DNA of 64,000 nucleotides from Dyella sp. SG609 (GCF_012275375.1 NZ_JAAZQJ010000015.1:30783-94782), one strand, 5' to 3'. Positions 1 through 9,323 are shown, counted from the stretch's first letter. Notes: generated by a model not told the origin, from the sequence alone. A program made the numbers and translations.

Positions 1-2
1 GG

Positions 3-728
3 GCCGAGGCGGACAACCTCGACGACGCCCAGGCCGCCAAGCTCGACCTGGTCTGCCGCAAGCTGCGCCTGCAGCCGGGCCAGCGCGTGTTGGACATCGG
101 CTGCGGCTGGGGCGAGGCGCTGAAGTTCGCGGCCGAGCGCTACGGCGTGGCGGGCGTGGGCGTCACCGTCTCGCAGGAGCAGGCCGAGTTCGCGCGCGAG
201 CTGTGCGCCGGGCTGCCGGTGGAGATCCGCCTGCAGGACTACCGCGAACTGGACGAACCCTTCGACGCAGTGTTCTCGATCGGCATGTTCGAGCACGTCG
301 GCGCGCTCAACTACCGCACCTATTTCGAAGTGGCGCGCCGCTGCCTCAAGACCGAAGGCCTGTTCGTGCTGCACTCGATCGGCAGCAACGGCGCGCCCTC
401 GCGGCCGGACCCGTGGATCGAGAAATACATCTTTCCCAACTCGATGATCCCCTCCGCGCAGCAGGTGGCCGAGGCGCTGCAGGACCTGTTCGTGGTGGAG
501 GACTGGCACAACTTCGGCGCCGACTACGCCCGCACCCTGGACGCCTGGCGCGCCAACTTCGACGCGGCCTGGCCGCGCCTGGCCGCCAACTACGACGACC
601 GCTTCCGCCGCATGTGGCAGTTCTACCTGTCGGTGTCGGCGGCCGTGTTCCGCAGCCGGCGCGACCAGCTGTGGCAGCTCACGCTCAGTCCCGAGGGCGT
701 GCCAGGCGGCTACCGCGTGCCGCGCTGA
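3..728 (+). CDS. cfa: cyclopropane-fatty-acyl-phospholipid synthase, C-terminal part
   Basis: The reading frame is open from the left edge, so the gene enters the window without its start. The visible 241 residues are the SAM-dependent methyltransferase domain: a glycine-rich SAM loop (DIGCGWG, encoded at about 93-113), the segment FSIGMFEHVG that carries the acidic and histidine residues of the CFA family active site, and the family C-terminus FRSRRDQLWQ. The enzyme transfers a methylene group from S-adenosylmethionine to the double bond of unsaturated acyl chains in membrane phospholipids, usually on entry to stationary phase or under acid stress. An internal GTG at 87 could look like a start, but the homologous sequence LRLQPGQRVLDIG runs through it. 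No terminator is seen before the next gene. Confidence 0.9.
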   Translation, partial: AEADNLDDAQAAKLDLVCRKLRLQPGQRVLDIGCGWGEALKFAAERYGVAGVGVTVSQEQAEFARELCAGLPVEIRLQDYRELDEPFDAVFSIGMFEHVGALNYRTYFEVARRCLKTEGLFVLHSIGSNGAPSRPDPWIEKYIFPNSMIPSAQQVAEALQDLFVVEDWHNFGADYARTLDAWRANFDAAWPRLAANYDDRFRRMWQFYLSVSAAVFRSRRDQLWQLTLSPEGVPGGYRVPR

Positions 729-803
729 ATCCCGCGGCTTGCCGCCGTGCAACGGGCGCGGGATAGTGCCGCATTCCAAGCGCCGTCGATGAGGGGAGTC
801 GCG

Positions 804-1844
804 ATGAAACGCCTGCTTGCCACCCTGGCCGCCCTGCTGTGCCTGTGCGCCGCGCACGCCGCCGACGCGCCCGCCCAACGCAACCCCGCCAGCTATTTGG
901 ACAACAGCGGCCGCGACGACGTGCTCAGCGGCGGCGTCAAGACCATCGTGATCGACACCCCGAAGGGCAAGTTCCGCGTGTGGACCAAGCGCGTGGGCAA
1001 CAACCCGAAGCTGAAGCTGTTGCTGCTGCACGGCGGCCCAGGCGCCACCCACGAATACTTCGAAGCCTTCGACAGCTTCCTGCCCGCCGCCGGCGTCGAG
1101 TACTACTACTACGACCAGCTCGGCTCGGCCTACAGCGACCAGCCCAAGGACGACTCGCTGTGGACCACCGCGCGCTTCGTCGAGGAAGTGGAGCAGGTGC
1201 GCCAGGCGCTGCACCTGGACCAGGACAACTTCTGCCTGCTCGGTCATTCCTGGGGCGGCATCCTGGCCATGGAGTACGCGCTGAAATACCAGCAGCACCT
1301 GAAGTGCCTGGTGATTTCCAACATGGTGGATTCGATTCCCGCCTATAACGTGTACGCGAAAAAAGTGCTGGAGCCGGCGATGGATCCCAAGCTGTTGGCC
1401 GAGGCCAAGCAGCTCGAGGCCAGCGGCCGCACCGCCGACCCGCGCTACATGCAGATCCTCACCCCCATGCATTACGAGCAGCACGTGCTGCGCATGCCCG
1501 AGGCGCAATGGCCGGACCCGGTGCAGCGCGCCTTCGCGCATCTGAACGAGCGCGTCTACACGCTGATGCAGGGCCCCAGCGAGCTGGGCGCCAGCGGCCG
1601 CCTGGAGCACTGGGACCGCAGCAAGGACCTGCACCGGATCCGCGTGCCCACCCTGGTGATCGGCGCGCAGTACGACACCATGGACCCCGCCTACATGGCC
1701 GCGATGGCGAAGAAGCTGCCGCAGGGCCGTTTCCTGCTGTGCCCCAAGGGCAGCCATATGGCGATGTACGATGACCAGCGCACCTACTTCGACGGCCTCA
1801 CCCGCTTCCTGCACGACGTCGAAGCCGGCCAGGCCGCGCACTGA
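804..1844 (+). CDS. secreted proline iminopeptidase-like alpha/beta hydrolase (S33)
   Basis: A 346-residue protein. I chose the ATG at 804 because GAGGGGA lies just upstream and because it opens a clean signal peptide (MKRLLATLAALLCLCAAHA), so the enzyme is probably periplasmic or secreted. The S33 hallmarks are present: the oxyanion loop HGGPG at residues 76-80, the nucleophile elbow GHSWGG with Ser149, an acid in IGAQYDTMDP and the catalytic histidine in KGSHMAMYDD. Family members remove N-terminal proline or other residues from peptides, or act as amino acid amidases. The signal peptide sets it apart from the cytoplasmic Pip enzymes. Exact substrate is not visible. The next gene starts 31 bases downstream and is probably cotranscribed. 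Confidence 0.82.
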   Translation: MKRLLATLAALLCLCAAHAADAPAQRNPASYLDNSGRDDVLSGGVKTIVIDTPKGKFRVWTKRVGNNPKLKLLLLHGGPGATHEYFEAFDSFLPAAGVEYYYYDQLGSAYSDQPKDDSLWTTARFVEEVEQVRQALHLDQDNFCLLGHSWGGILAMEYALKYQQHLKCLVISNMVDSIPAYNVYAKKVLEPAMDPKLLAEAKQLEASGRTADPRYMQILTPMHYEQHVLRMPEAQWPDPVQRAFAHLNERVYTLMQGPSELGASGRLEHWDRSKDLHRIRVPTLVIGAQYDTMDPAYMAAMAKKLPQGRFLLCPKGSHMAMYDDQRTYFDGLTRFLHDVEAGQAAH

Positions 1845-1875
1845 CACCCGCCCGCCGTCCCACCTGGAGTTGCCG

Positions 1876-2745
1876 TTGAAGCCGTTCCGCCGTATCCGCG
1901 TCCTGTTCGCGCTGTGCCTGCTGCTCGCCGCTCCCGCCTTCGCCAACCCCGGCCTGTGGGTGGCGAAGAAGGATCAGGCCACCGTCTACCTGTTCGGCAC
2001 CGTGCACCTGCTGCCGTCCGATGCCAACTGGTCGTCGAGGCAGCTGGACCAGGCCCTGGACGCCAGCAGCCGGCTGGTGATCGAACTGACCGACGACAAC
2101 CCCGCCAACATGCAGGCGCTGGTGATGAAGTACGGCCTCGACCCCGCGCATCCGCTGTCCAGCAAGCTGTCCGAACGCGACCGCCGCCGGCTGGAACGCG
2201 CCGCCGAAGAGGCCCAGCTCCCCGGCGGCGCCGCCACCCTCCAGGCCATGCGCCCCTGGCTCGCCGCCGTCTCCCTGGCCGTCGGCCCGCTGGTCCGCGC
2301 CGGCATGGACCCCGCCCAGGGCGTCGACAAGACCCTGCGCGCCCTGATGGAAAAAGCCAACAAACCCGTCGAAGGCCTGGAAACCGCCGAGCAGCAGCTG
2401 CGCATGCTCGCCGACATGCCCGAACCCCTCCAGCTCTCCTTCCTCCGCCAAAGCCTCGACGAAGTAGCCCAAGGCCCCGCCCGCCTCCGCGACCTGATCG
2501 ACGCCTGGCGCCGCGGCGACACCGACGAAATCGCCCGCATCGAAGACGAAGACCTGCGCAAAGGCTCCCCCGAGCTGTACGACCGCATGCTGGTGAAGCG
2601 CAACGAGGCCTGGGCAAAAAACATCGCGGAACGGATGAAGCAGCCCGGCGTGACGTTTGTTGCCGTAGGCGCAGGCCACCTCGCCGGCCCCGACAGCCTG
2701 CAGAAGCAGCTGGAGAAGCTGGGAATCGAAGTGCAGCGGCAGTAA
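1876..2745 (+). CDS. TraB/GumN family protein
   Basis: A 289-residue exported protein. The start is most likely TTG at 1876, preceded by CTGGAG with six bases spacing; it gives a normal signal peptide ending APAFA at residue 23. The frame is open upstream to 1771, but that part overlaps the previous gene and reads as shadow sequence. The TraB/GumN signature GTVH (residues 41-44) and the C-terminal counterpart FVAVGAGHLAG are present; these glutamate/histidine-rich motifs form a metal site in the Tiki/TraB superfamily, some members of which are metalloproteases. In xanthomonads GumN lies at the edge of the xanthan locus, but no polysaccharide genes are near here. Function in this organism is unknown. 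Confidence 0.8.
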   Translation: MKPFRRIRVLFALCLLLAAPAFANPGLWVAKKDQATVYLFGTVHLLPSDANWSSRQLDQALDASSRLVIELTDDNPANMQALVMKYGLDPAHPLSSKLSERDRRRLERAAEEAQLPGGAATLQAMRPWLAAVSLAVGPLVRAGMDPAQGVDKTLRALMEKANKPVEGLETAEQQLRMLADMPEPLQLSFLRQSLDEVAQGPARLRDLIDAWRRGDTDEIARIEDEDLRKGSPELYDRMLVKRNEAWAKNIAERMKQPGVTFVAVGAGHLAGPDSLQKQLEKLGIEVQRQ

Positions 2746-2750
2746 CCCAC

Positions 2751-3152
2751 CGCCTCGCCACGTTGGGGTTCGCCTGCGGCTCACCCCAACCTACGCCACG
2801 GCAAGATTTAACGTTACGCTCCGCCCGTCCCCTCACCCTGCCCTCTCCCCGGAGGGGAGAGGGGTGAAAGCGTGAGGTAGGCAGGAACGAAGAGCCAAAG
2901 CTGGCCTCAGTTCTTGAACGTCCTCTCGGCCACGGCACGTTGAAGAAGCCGCTACGTAAACGCACTGATGTTTCGTATAGACCCAGGTTAATCAAGTTAC
3001 CGCAGCCGTCCACCGCTCCTTCTAGTCGCGTCGCGAGCCTTTGACTTGAGGCCATTTCTCTTTGGTTACTTTCTCTTTGGGCCAGCAAAGAGAAAGTGAC
3101 CCGGGCGCCGGCAGGCGTCCGGAATGCCCGCTGCATAAGCGGCCAAGTCGCG
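2751..3152 (+). repeat. composite intergenic repeat, copy A (about 400 bp)
   Basis: This stretch matches 19539-19941 base for base over nearly its whole length, and its inverse is found at 19200-19522. It is modular: a TTGGGGTTCGCCTGCGGCTC module that is itself a hairpin (2760-2795), a CCCTCTCCCCGGAGGGGAGA hairpin (about 2830-2862), a middle part around 2925-3030, and a CTCTTTGGTTACTTTCTCTT module with its inverted half (about 3058-3098). The gap from 2746 to 3350 between the TraB/GumN gene and parC holds this repeat; open frames inside it are not convincing because the repeat itself is the conserved unit. Nothing else is recognised in 3153-3350 except the parC leader. Confidence 0.85.
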
Positions 3153-3350
3153 CCAACCACACCTAGTCGCCACTGGATGATTCGCTTCGCCCACCCCTTC
3201 GGGGCCGCCCTACGGGCGTTCTTCGCGCTACGCGCTCGTCCGGCCTACGCCAGGATAACGACCACAGAAAATGACGCCAAACGCCCAATCTGGCACCATC
3301 CCGAGCCTACCCGCGCGCCCCGCGCGCCACCTCGCCCCCCCCATAACTAA

Positions 3351-5591
3351 ATGAACCTGCAAGCCAACTTCGAACAAATCCCACTCAAGGAATACGCCGA
3401 GCGCGCCTACCTCGACTACTCCATGTACGTGGTCCTGGACCGCGCCCTCCCCTTCGTCGGCGACGGCCTGAAGCCGGTCCAGCGCCGCATCGTCTACGCG
3501 ATGAGCGAACTCGGCCTCTCGGCCACCTCCAAGCCGAAGAAATCCGCGCGCACCATCGGCGACGTCATCGGCAAATTCCATCCGCACGGCGACAGCTCCT
3601 GCTACGAAGCCATGGTGCTGATGGCGCAGCCGTTCTCGTACCGCTATCCGCTGGTCGACGGCCAGGGCAACTTCGGCTCGCCCGACGACCCGAAGAGCTT
3701 CGCGGCGATGCGCTACACCGAATCCAAGCTCAGCCCCATCGCCGAGGCGCTGCTGGGCGAGCTGGGCCAGGGCACGGTGGACTGGGTGGCCAACTTCGAC
3801 GGCACCCTGGAAGAACCCAGCTGGCTGCCGGCGCGCGTGCCGCACGTGCTGCTCAACGGCTCGATGGGCATCGCCGTGGGCATGGCCACCGACATCCCGC
3901 CGCACAACCTGCGCGAAGTGGTCAGCGCCTGCATCCGCCTGCTCGACGATCCGGACGCCACGGTGGCCGACCTGTGCGAGCACATCCAGGGTCCGGACTA
4001 TCCGACCGAAGCGGAGATCATCACCCCGCGCAACGAACTGCTCGCGATCTACCAGAGCGGCACCGGCTCGCTGCGCGCGCGTGCCGTGTACCAGCGCGAA
4101 GACAGCAACATCGTGATCACCGCGCTGCCGCACCAGGTCAGCCCTTCGAAGGTGCTGGAGCAGATCGCCGCGCAGATGCGCGCGAAGAAGCTGCCGATGA
4201 TCGAGGACCTGCGCGACGAGTCCGACCACGAGAACCCGATCCGCCTGGTGGTGGTGCCGCGCTCCAACCGCATCGATCCGGACGAGGTGATGCAGCACCT
4301 GTTCGCCACCACCGATCTGGAAAAGAGCTACCGCGTCAATCTCAACATGATCGGCCTGGACGGCCGTCCGCAGGTGAAGGACCTCAAGCGCATCCTCACC
4401 GAGTGGCTGAGCTTCCGCACCGCCACCGTGACGCGCCGCCTGGAGCACCGCCTGGCCAAGGTGGAGCGCCGCCTGCATCTGTTGGAAGGCCTGCGCATCG
4501 CCTACCTCAACCTGGACGAGGTGATCCGCATCGTCCGCACCGAGGACGAGCCCAAGCCGGTACTGATGGCCCGCTTCAAGCTCAGCGAAGAACAGACCGA
4601 CTACATCCTCGAAACGAAGCTGCGCCAGCTGGCCCGCCTCGAGGAAATGAAGATCAATGCCGAGCGCGACCAGCTGGAAGAAGAACGCGCCCGCATCAAC
4701 GTGCTGCTGAAGTCGCCGGCCAAGCTCAAGGGCCTGATCAAGGAAGAACTGCGCGCCGACGCCGCCAAGTTCGGCGACGAGCGCCGCTCGCCGCTGGTCA
4801 GGCGCGAAGCCGCGCAGGCGCTGGACGAAAGCGCCCTGGTGGCGAGCGAGCCGGTCACCGTGGTGCTCAGCCAGAAGGGCTGGATCCGCGCCGGCAAGGG
4901 CCACGACGTGGACGCCGAGGGCCTCTCCTACCGCGAGGGCGACAGCCTGCTCGCCGCGGTGAAGACGCGCACCACGCAGCAGATCGCGGTGATCGACTCC
5001 ACCGGCCGCAGCTATTCCACGGCGGCGCACACGCTGCCTTCCGCGCGCGGCAACGGCGAGCCGCTGACCGGCCGCTTCAGCCCGCCGGCCGGCGCCAGCT
5101 TCGACGCGCTGTGCGCGGGCGACAACGACACGCGCCTGATCCTGGCCACCGACTTCGGCTACGGCTTCGTCACCCGCTTCGAGGCGCTCACCGGTCGCAA
5201 CAAGGCCGGCAAGCAGATGCTCACCCTGGGCGACGGCGCGCGCGTGCTGCCGCCGCAGGTCAGTCCCGATCCTTCGCGCGACCGCCTGGTGGTGGTCACC
5301 ACTGAAGGCCATCTGCTGATGTTCTCGGTGGCCGAGCTGCCGGAGCTGGACAAGGGCAAGGGCAACAAGCTGATCGAGATTCCCAAGAGCAAGCTCAGCT
5401 CGGGCGACGAGCGCGTCGCCGGCGTGGCGGTGGTGACCGAAGGCAAGGGCGAGGTCACGCTGTACGCCGGCCAGCGCAAGCTCACCCTGCGCTGGTCCGA
5501 CCTGGTGGAGTTCGGCGGCAACCGCGCCAGCCGCGGCGGCGTGCTGCCGCGCGGCCTGCGCCGCGTGGAGCGGATCGAAACCACGGGCTGA
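3351..5591 (+). CDS. parC: DNA topoisomerase IV subunit A
   Basis: A 746-residue type IIA topoisomerase subunit that, with ParE, decatenates daughter chromosomes. The N-terminal breakage-reunion domain has the catalytic tyrosine Tyr122 in AAMRYTES, and the quinolone-determining loop [12 protein letters not shown] has the wild-type Ser82 and Glu86 (E. coli ParC Ser80 and Glu84). The C-terminal beta-pinwheel is shorter than in GyrA and lacks the GyrA box, which together with the length supports ParC rather than GyrA. The ATG at 3351 starts [20 protein letters not shown], the usual ParC N-terminus. The gene stands alone; parE is not in the window. Confidence 0.96.
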   Translation: MNLQANFEQIPLKEYAERAYLDYSMYVVLDRALPFVGDGLKPVQRRIVYAMSELGLSATSKPKKSARTIGDVIGKFHPHGDSSCYEAMVLMAQPFSYRYPLVDGQGNFGSPDDPKSFAAMRYTESKLSPIAEALLGELGQGTVDWVANFDGTLEEPSWLPARVPHVLLNGSMGIAVGMATDIPPHNLREVVSACIRLLDDPDATVADLCEHIQGPDYPTEAEIITPRNELLAIYQSGTGSLRARAVYQREDSNIVITALPHQVSPSKVLEQIAAQMRAKKLPMIEDLRDESDHENPIRLVVVPRSNRIDPDEVMQHLFATTDLEKSYRVNLNMIGLDGRPQVKDLKRILTEWLSFRTATVTRRLEHRLAKVERRLHLLEGLRIAYLNLDEVIRIVRTEDEPKPVLMARFKLSEEQTDYILETKLRQLARLEEMKINAERDQLEEERARINVLLKSPAKLKGLIKEELRADAAKFGDERRSPLVRREAAQALDESALVASEPVTVVLSQKGWIRAGKGHDVDAEGLSYREGDSLLAAVKTRTTQQIAVIDSTGRSYSTAAHTLPSARGNGEPLTGRFSPPAGASFDALCAGDNDTRLILATDFGYGFVTRFEALTGRNKAGKQMLTLGDGARVLPPQVSPDPSRDRLVVVTTEGHLLMFSVAELPELDKGKGNKLIEIPKSKLSSGDERVAGVAVVTEGKGEVTLYAGQRKLTLRWSDLVEFGGNRASRGGVLPRGLRRVERIETTG

Positions 5592-5598
5592 TCCATCG

Positions 5599-5624
5599 CG
5601 CCGCCCCGGTGCGCCGGGGCGGCG
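5599..5624 (+). terminator. GC-rich hairpin after parC
   Basis: A CGCCGCCCCGG arm pairs with CCGGGGCGGCG across a short TGCG loop just after the parC stop. There is no T run, so it could be an RNA-stabilising hairpin or a weak attenuator before the lipoate ligase genes rather than a true terminator. Confidence 0.35.
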
Positions 5625-5642
5625 GTCTGCCGGAGGCTGCAC

Positions 5643-5933
5643 ATGCACGGCGAATACAAGATGCCCGGCGGCAAGCTGGTGGTGGTGGATCTGGACGTCC
5701 ACGCCGGGCGCCTGTGCCGCGTGCAGGTCAGCGGCGATTTCTTCCTGGAGCCGGACCGCGCGCTGCGCGACATCAACGCCGCGCTGGAAGGCCGCAGCGC
5801 CAGCGCCGACGAAGCCACCCTGGCCTTCGCCATCCAGAGCGCGCTGAGCGCCGACGTGCTGATGTACGGCATCTCGCCCGAGGCCATCGCCGTGGCGGTG
5901 CGCCGCGCCCTGCACGAGGGCGCGCAGGCATGA
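5643..5933 (+). CDS. lipoate-protein ligase accessory domain protein (LplB-like)
   Basis: A 96-residue protein that resembles the separate C-terminal domain of lipoate-protein ligase, as found in the two-part ligase of Thermoplasma (LplA plus LplB). The start MHGEYKMPGGKLV and the segment VQVSGDFFLEPDRAL fit that domain. In single-chain LplA enzymes this domain is needed to form lipoyl-AMP; here it is a separate gene whose TGA overlaps the ATG of the catalytic subunit (ATGA), so the two products should be made in a fixed ratio. GGAGG at about 5632 is the ribosome binding site. Subunit role is inferred from domain and position. Confidence 0.7.
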   Translation: MHGEYKMPGGKLVVVDLDVHAGRLCRVQVSGDFFLEPDRALRDINAALEGRSASADEATLAFAIQSALSADVLMYGISPEAIAVAVRRALHEGAQA

Positions 5934-6706
5934 GCCGCAGCGAGTGGAGCGCGCACGGCTGGGAGCTGATCCACCAGGACCCGCAGCCCCCTGCGCTGCA
6001 CATGGCGCTGGACCAGGTGCTGGCCGACGAAGTCGCCGCCGGCCGCCGCGCGCCGACCCTGCGCATATGGGAATGGGCGTCGCCCGCGGTGGTGATCGGC
6101 CGCTTCCAGTCGCTGCGCAACGAAGTGGACCTGGACGGCGCGCGCCGCCACGGCATCGAAGTGGTGCGGCGGATCAGCGGCGGCGGCGCGATGTTCATCG
6201 AGCCGGGCAACACCATCACCTATTCCATCTATGCGCCGCTGGGCCTGGTCGAAGGCCTGTCGTTCCAGGAGTCGTACGCGCTGATGGATGCGTGGGTGAT
6301 CGAGGCGCTGCGCGAACTGGGCATCGAAGCCTGGTACCAGCCGCTCAACGACATCGCCTCCGCCGCCGGCAAGATCGGCGGCGCCGCGCAGATGCGCCAT
6401 GCCGGCGCGGTGCTGCACCACGTGACCATGGCCTACGACATCGACGCGGCCAAGATGCTGGACGTGCTGCGCATCGGCCGCGAGAAACTTTCGGACAAGG
6501 GCACCGCCAGCGCAGCCAAGCGCGTCGACCCGCTGCGCAGCCAGACCGGCCTGCCGCGCGAGGCGGTGATCCAGCGGATGATCGACACGTTCCGGCGTTT
6601 GCACGGCCTGCGCGACGGGGCGCTGACGCCGGACGAGCTGGCTCGCGCGCGCGAACTGGCGGCGAACAAGTTCCACAAGCAGGAGTGGACCGCCGAAGTG
6701 CCGTAA
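5930..6706 (+). CDS. lplA: lipoate-protein ligase A, catalytic subunit
   Basis: A 258-residue catalytic domain of the biotin/lipoate A/B ligase fold. It carries the lipoate-binding motif RRISGGGAMF (residues 80-89) and the lysine that binds the carboxylate and adenylate, Lys148, in AAGKIGGAAQ. The enzyme activates free lipoate with ATP and attaches it to the lysine of E2 and GcvH domains. The protein ends without the C-terminal accessory domain of E. coli LplA, which is supplied by the overlapping upstream gene at 5643. A frame open from 5609 extends upstream, but the ATG at 5930 is the natural start given the four-base overlap. Confidence 0.88.
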   Translation: MSRSEWSAHGWELIHQDPQPPALHMALDQVLADEVAAGRRAPTLRIWEWASPAVVIGRFQSLRNEVDLDGARRHGIEVVRRISGGGAMFIEPGNTITYSIYAPLGLVEGLSFQESYALMDAWVIEALRELGIEAWYQPLNDIASAAGKIGGAAQMRHAGAVLHHVTMAYDIDAAKMLDVLRIGREKLSDKGTASAAKRVDPLRSQTGLPREAVIQRMIDTFRRLHGLRDGALTPDELARARELAANKFHKQEWTAEVP

Positions 6707-6715
6707 CCCGCTCTT

Positions 6716-6753
6716 CCCCCTCTCCCCTCCGGGGAGAGGGCCGGGGTGAGGGG
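6716..6753 (+). repeat. CCCTCTCCCC-type intergenic hairpin repeat
   Basis: A hairpin of CCCTCTCCCCTCCGG and its inverse GGGGAGAGGG followed by GGTGAGGGG. The same module is in the composite repeats (2830-2862, about 19622-19655) and at 58201-58237. It may also terminate lplA transcription, but there is no T run. The rest of 6754-7001 shows no gene. Confidence 0.65.
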
Positions 6754-7001
6754 CCGGGCGGAGCGATGAGCGGAGGGTCGATAGAAACTCAAGAGCTTTT
6801 CTTCGCTCCGTATCAACGGGGTCGCAAGATTGGCCCCTCATCTGCCTGCCGGCATCTTCTCTCCCACTGGGACTACCTTCGGGTCGCCCGGAGGGGAGAA
6901 GAATTTCGAACTGGAACTTCGCCGCATGTCCGGCCATCCAACCCCGTTGTGCACGCTTCCCCCGCCCCAACCGTTATCGGCAGCGCCCCCGGAGCCACCC
7001 C

Positions 7002-7484
7002 ATGAACACCAAGCTCATCCCCATCGCGCTGGCCACCGCCCTGCTCGCCGCCGCCACCCAGGCGCAGACCGCCGGCAGCCTCAACCTCAAGCTCCCGCCG
7101 GGCAGCGTCCCGGCCAGCGCCAGCACGGCCGCCGCGCCGGCCAGGCCCGGCGACGCCCCGCCGGCGATGGATCCGGTCAACCCCCGCTCCAGCGCCAACG
7201 CCAATCGTCCCGCCCCCGGCGTCTACTACGGCGACACCAGCGGCCGCACCGCCGCCCAGGACGAGGCCGAAGCCGAGGCCAGCCGCCCGCACTGCGACGA
7301 CGCCACCTACAACCAGCCCCAGGTGCACGGCAGCGTGGGCATGGGCGTGGTCACCGGCAATCACTGGGGCTCCGGCACCTACAACAGCGGCGCGGTGAAC
7401 ATCACCCAGCGCACCGGCGACTGCTCGCACCCCACCGGCAGCATCGGCCTGTCGATCGGCGTCAGCCGCTTCAACGGGCGCTGA
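7002..7484 (+). CDS. small secreted protein of unknown function
   Basis: A 160-residue protein with a signal peptide (MNTKLIPIALATALLAAATQAQ), then a low-complexity Ala/Pro linker to about residue 65 and a C-terminal part rich in Gly, Thr, Asn and Ser with two cysteines (SRPHCDDATY and GDCSHPTG) that could form a disulfide. GGAGCC lies at the right distance from the ATG. I do not recognise the family. The C-terminal repetition (GVVTGNHWGSGTYNSGAVNI) looks like a short beta-rich domain. It stands alone between repeat-containing gaps; location outside the cytoplasm is the only inference. Confidence 0.65.
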   Translation: MNTKLIPIALATALLAAATQAQTAGSLNLKLPPGSVPASASTAAAPARPGDAPPAMDPVNPRSSANANRPAPGVYYGDTSGRTAAQDEAEAEASRPHCDDATYNQPQVHGSVGMGVVTGNHWGSGTYNSGAVNITQRTGDCSHPTGSIGLSIGVSRFNGR

Positions 7485-7644
7485 GGCGTACGATCCGGCG
7501 GCGCTAAGTCCTGGATCCGCAAGCAGGTCGAAAGTTTTTAGAAAGAGCTCCCGGCCAGACTGGCACGGTCAGTCTCAGCCTTTCTCGCGAAATCATGCGC
7601 CCAGCCGTTACGCTTCAAACCTCTCCCAGCCTGGGCTCCCAGCC

Positions 7645-8487
7645 GTGATCCAGAACGTCGAATTCCGCTTCGAAGGCGGGCGCGCCGGCGTCATGCTGAT
7701 CCACGGCCTCACCGGCACCCCGGCCGAAATGCGCCTGGTCGGCAAGGGCCTGAACCGCGCCGGCTTCGACGTCTACGGCATGCAGCTGGCCGGGCACTGC
7801 GGCGACGCCGACGACCTGCTCGCCACCAGCTGGCACGACTGGTACGAGAGCGTAAAGACCGCCGCCGAGCGCTACGCCAGCCAGCTCGACCACCTGTTCG
7901 TGGCCGGCCTGTCGATGGGCGCCGTGCTGGCGCTCAAGCTCGCCGCCGACCGCCCCGACCTGGTCAAGGGCGTGGGCGTGTACGGCGCCACCTTCCGCTA
8001 CGACGGCTGGGCCACGCCGTGGTACGGCAAGTTTTCCTTCCTGCTGCCGCTGGTGACCCGCCTGGGCATCGGCCGCAAGTGGATGGTGCAGGAAGAAGAA
8101 CCCTACGGCCTGCGCGACGAGCGCATCCGCGCCCAGATCAGCTCGCTGATGCTCGGCGGCGACAGCGCCGCGGCCGGCCTGCCCGGCAACCCGTGGCCGT
8201 CGCTGGCCGAGATGTACAAGATGGCCGCGGTGGTGAAGCGCGACCTGCCCAAGGTCACCGCGCCCTGCCTGATCGCGCACGCCACCGAGGACGACATCGC
8301 CAGCGTCGGGAATGCGCACCTGGTCGAGCGCGGGGTGTCCGGTCCGGTGGAGATGCTGCTGCTGGAAGACAGCTATCACATGATCACCATCGACCGCGAA
8401 CGCCGCCTGCTGATCGACCGCTCCGCCGATTTCTTCGGCCGCATCGCCGACCCGGCCGCCGCAGCCGCCGCGCGCGCCGCGGCCTGA
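7645..8487 (+). CDS. alpha/beta hydrolase, carboxylesterase Est30-like
   Basis: A 280-residue cytoplasmic alpha/beta hydrolase. It begins at GTG 7645 with no strong ribosome site. The fold is shown by LIHGLTGTP (oxyanion loop, residues 19-26), nucleophile Ser90 in AGLSMGA, an acid in HATEDD and the histidine in DSYHMITIDR. This arrangement is that of short-chain carboxylesterases and monoacylglycerol lipases such as Est30. It is the first gene of an operon: the transporter half-gene follows 8 bases after its stop, and the second half-gene and the aminotransferase follow within 5 bases each. The shared operon suggests that it removes an acyl or ester group from the substrate or product handled by those genes. 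Confidence 0.75.
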   Translation: MIQNVEFRFEGGRAGVMLIHGLTGTPAEMRLVGKGLNRAGFDVYGMQLAGHCGDADDLLATSWHDWYESVKTAAERYASQLDHLFVAGLSMGAVLALKLAADRPDLVKGVGVYGATFRYDGWATPWYGKFSFLLPLVTRLGIGRKWMVQEEEPYGLRDERIRAQISSLMLGGDSAAAGLPGNPWPSLAEMYKMAAVVKRDLPKVTAPCLIAHATEDDIASVGNAHLVERGVSGPVEMLLLEDSYHMITIDRERRLLIDRSADFFGRIADPAAAAAARAAA

Positions 8488-8495
8488 GCGCGCCG

Positions 8496-8861
8496 ATGAG
8501 CCCGCTCGCCGTCACGCTGTGGCTGCTCAACGTCACCCTGGACACGGTCGGCCAGCTGTCCTTCAAGGCCGCCGCCGGCGACCCCAACGCGGGCGACGGC
8601 CTGGCGCGCTGGCGCTACATGGCCGCGCGGCCGTGGATCTGGATCGGCATCGGCTCCTACGTGGCCGAGTTCCTGGTGTGGATCGCCTTCCTCTCGCTGG
8701 TCGATCTGTCCGAGGGCGTGCTGCTCGGTTCCATCAACATCGTGGTGATCATGATCGCCGGACGCATCCTGTTCCGCGAGAAGCTCACCCCGCTGCGCGT
8801 CACCGGCATCCTGCTGGTCACCGCCGGCGTCTGCATCGTGGGGATCGCCGGTGGAGGCTGA
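8496..8861 (+). CDS. EamA/DMT-type half transporter, first of pair
   Basis: A 121-residue protein of four predicted membrane helices, the size of a small multidrug resistance or ArnE/ArnF subunit and half of a full EamA transporter. Hydrophobic stretches include IWIGIGSYVAEFLVWIAFL and IVVIMIAGRILF, and the last helix ends in GVCIVGIAG. The charged LFREKLTPLRVTG before the last helix is the usual EamA end motif. It is followed four bases later by a second gene of the same type, so the working transporter is probably a heterodimer in the inner membrane. The closest functional parallel is ArnE/ArnF, which moves an amino-sugar undecaprenyl lipid, but the substrate here is not known. Confidence 0.75.
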   Translation: MSPLAVTLWLLNVTLDTVGQLSFKAAAGDPNAGDGLARWRYMAARPWIWIGIGSYVAEFLVWIAFLSLVDLSEGVLLGSINIVVIMIAGRILFREKLTPLRVTGILLVTAGVCIVGIAGGG

Positions 8862-8865
8862 GCGC

Positions 8866-9318
8866 ATGGCATCGACGCCGCAGCGCCTGGGGCGCTTCTA
8901 TTTCTTCGGCTTCCTGATCCTGGTGGCGTTCGACACCGTGGTGCAGCTGGCCTTCAAGTACGCCGGCAACCACGCGTTTCCGCCCGAGGCCAACTGGGCC
9001 TGGATCGTGCGCGTGTTCGGCCATCCGTGGATCTACCTGGCGGTGGTCGGCTACGTCGGCAACTTCTTCACCTGGATGACCCTGCTCAAGCACGCGCCGA
9101 TCGGCCCGGCCTTCGCGGTGACCCATCTGGAAGTGGTCAGCGTGATGCTGTTTTCCATCTGGCTGTTCAACGAGCCGCTGACCTGGGCGCGCGCGATCGG
9201 CGCGCTGGTGATCGTGGCCGGCATCGTCTGCCTCGCCTTGGCCGAGAGCGGCGCGCATCCCGAAGGCGATGCGCCCACCGAGGCCAAAGGCGCGCTCGGC
9301 GTTGCCGCCGGAGACTGA
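8866..9318 (+). CDS. EamA/DMT-type half transporter, second of pair
   Basis: A 150-residue four-helix membrane protein paralogous to its upstream neighbour: both have the pattern (DTVVQLAFK and DTVGQLSFK) near the first helix and the charged end motif (LFNEPLTWARAIG here). GTGGAGG before the ATG at 8866 is a good ribosome site, and an upstream GTG at 8851 is less likely. A soluble, acidic tail of about 25 residues follows the fourth helix. It probably pairs with the product of 8496 as a dual- or anti-parallel heterodimer. The following aminotransferase gene starts five bases after the stop. Confidence 0.75.
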   Translation: MASTPQRLGRFYFFGFLILVAFDTVVQLAFKYAGNHAFPPEANWAWIVRVFGHPWIYLAVVGYVGNFFTWMTLLKHAPIGPAFAVTHLEVVSVMLFSIWLFNEPLTWARAIGALVIVAGIVCLALAESGAHPEGDAPTEAKGALGVAAGD

Positions 9319-9323
9319 GCCGC

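Noticed and set aside
1784..3160. Long minus-strand open frame opposite the TraB/GumN gene
   Set aside because: Arg/Gly/Ala-rich shadow of a high-GC gene running through a repeat; no start signals or family features.
3228..5915. 895-residue minus-strand frame opposite parC
   Set aside because: Low-complexity shadow frame of parC; parC itself is unmistakable.
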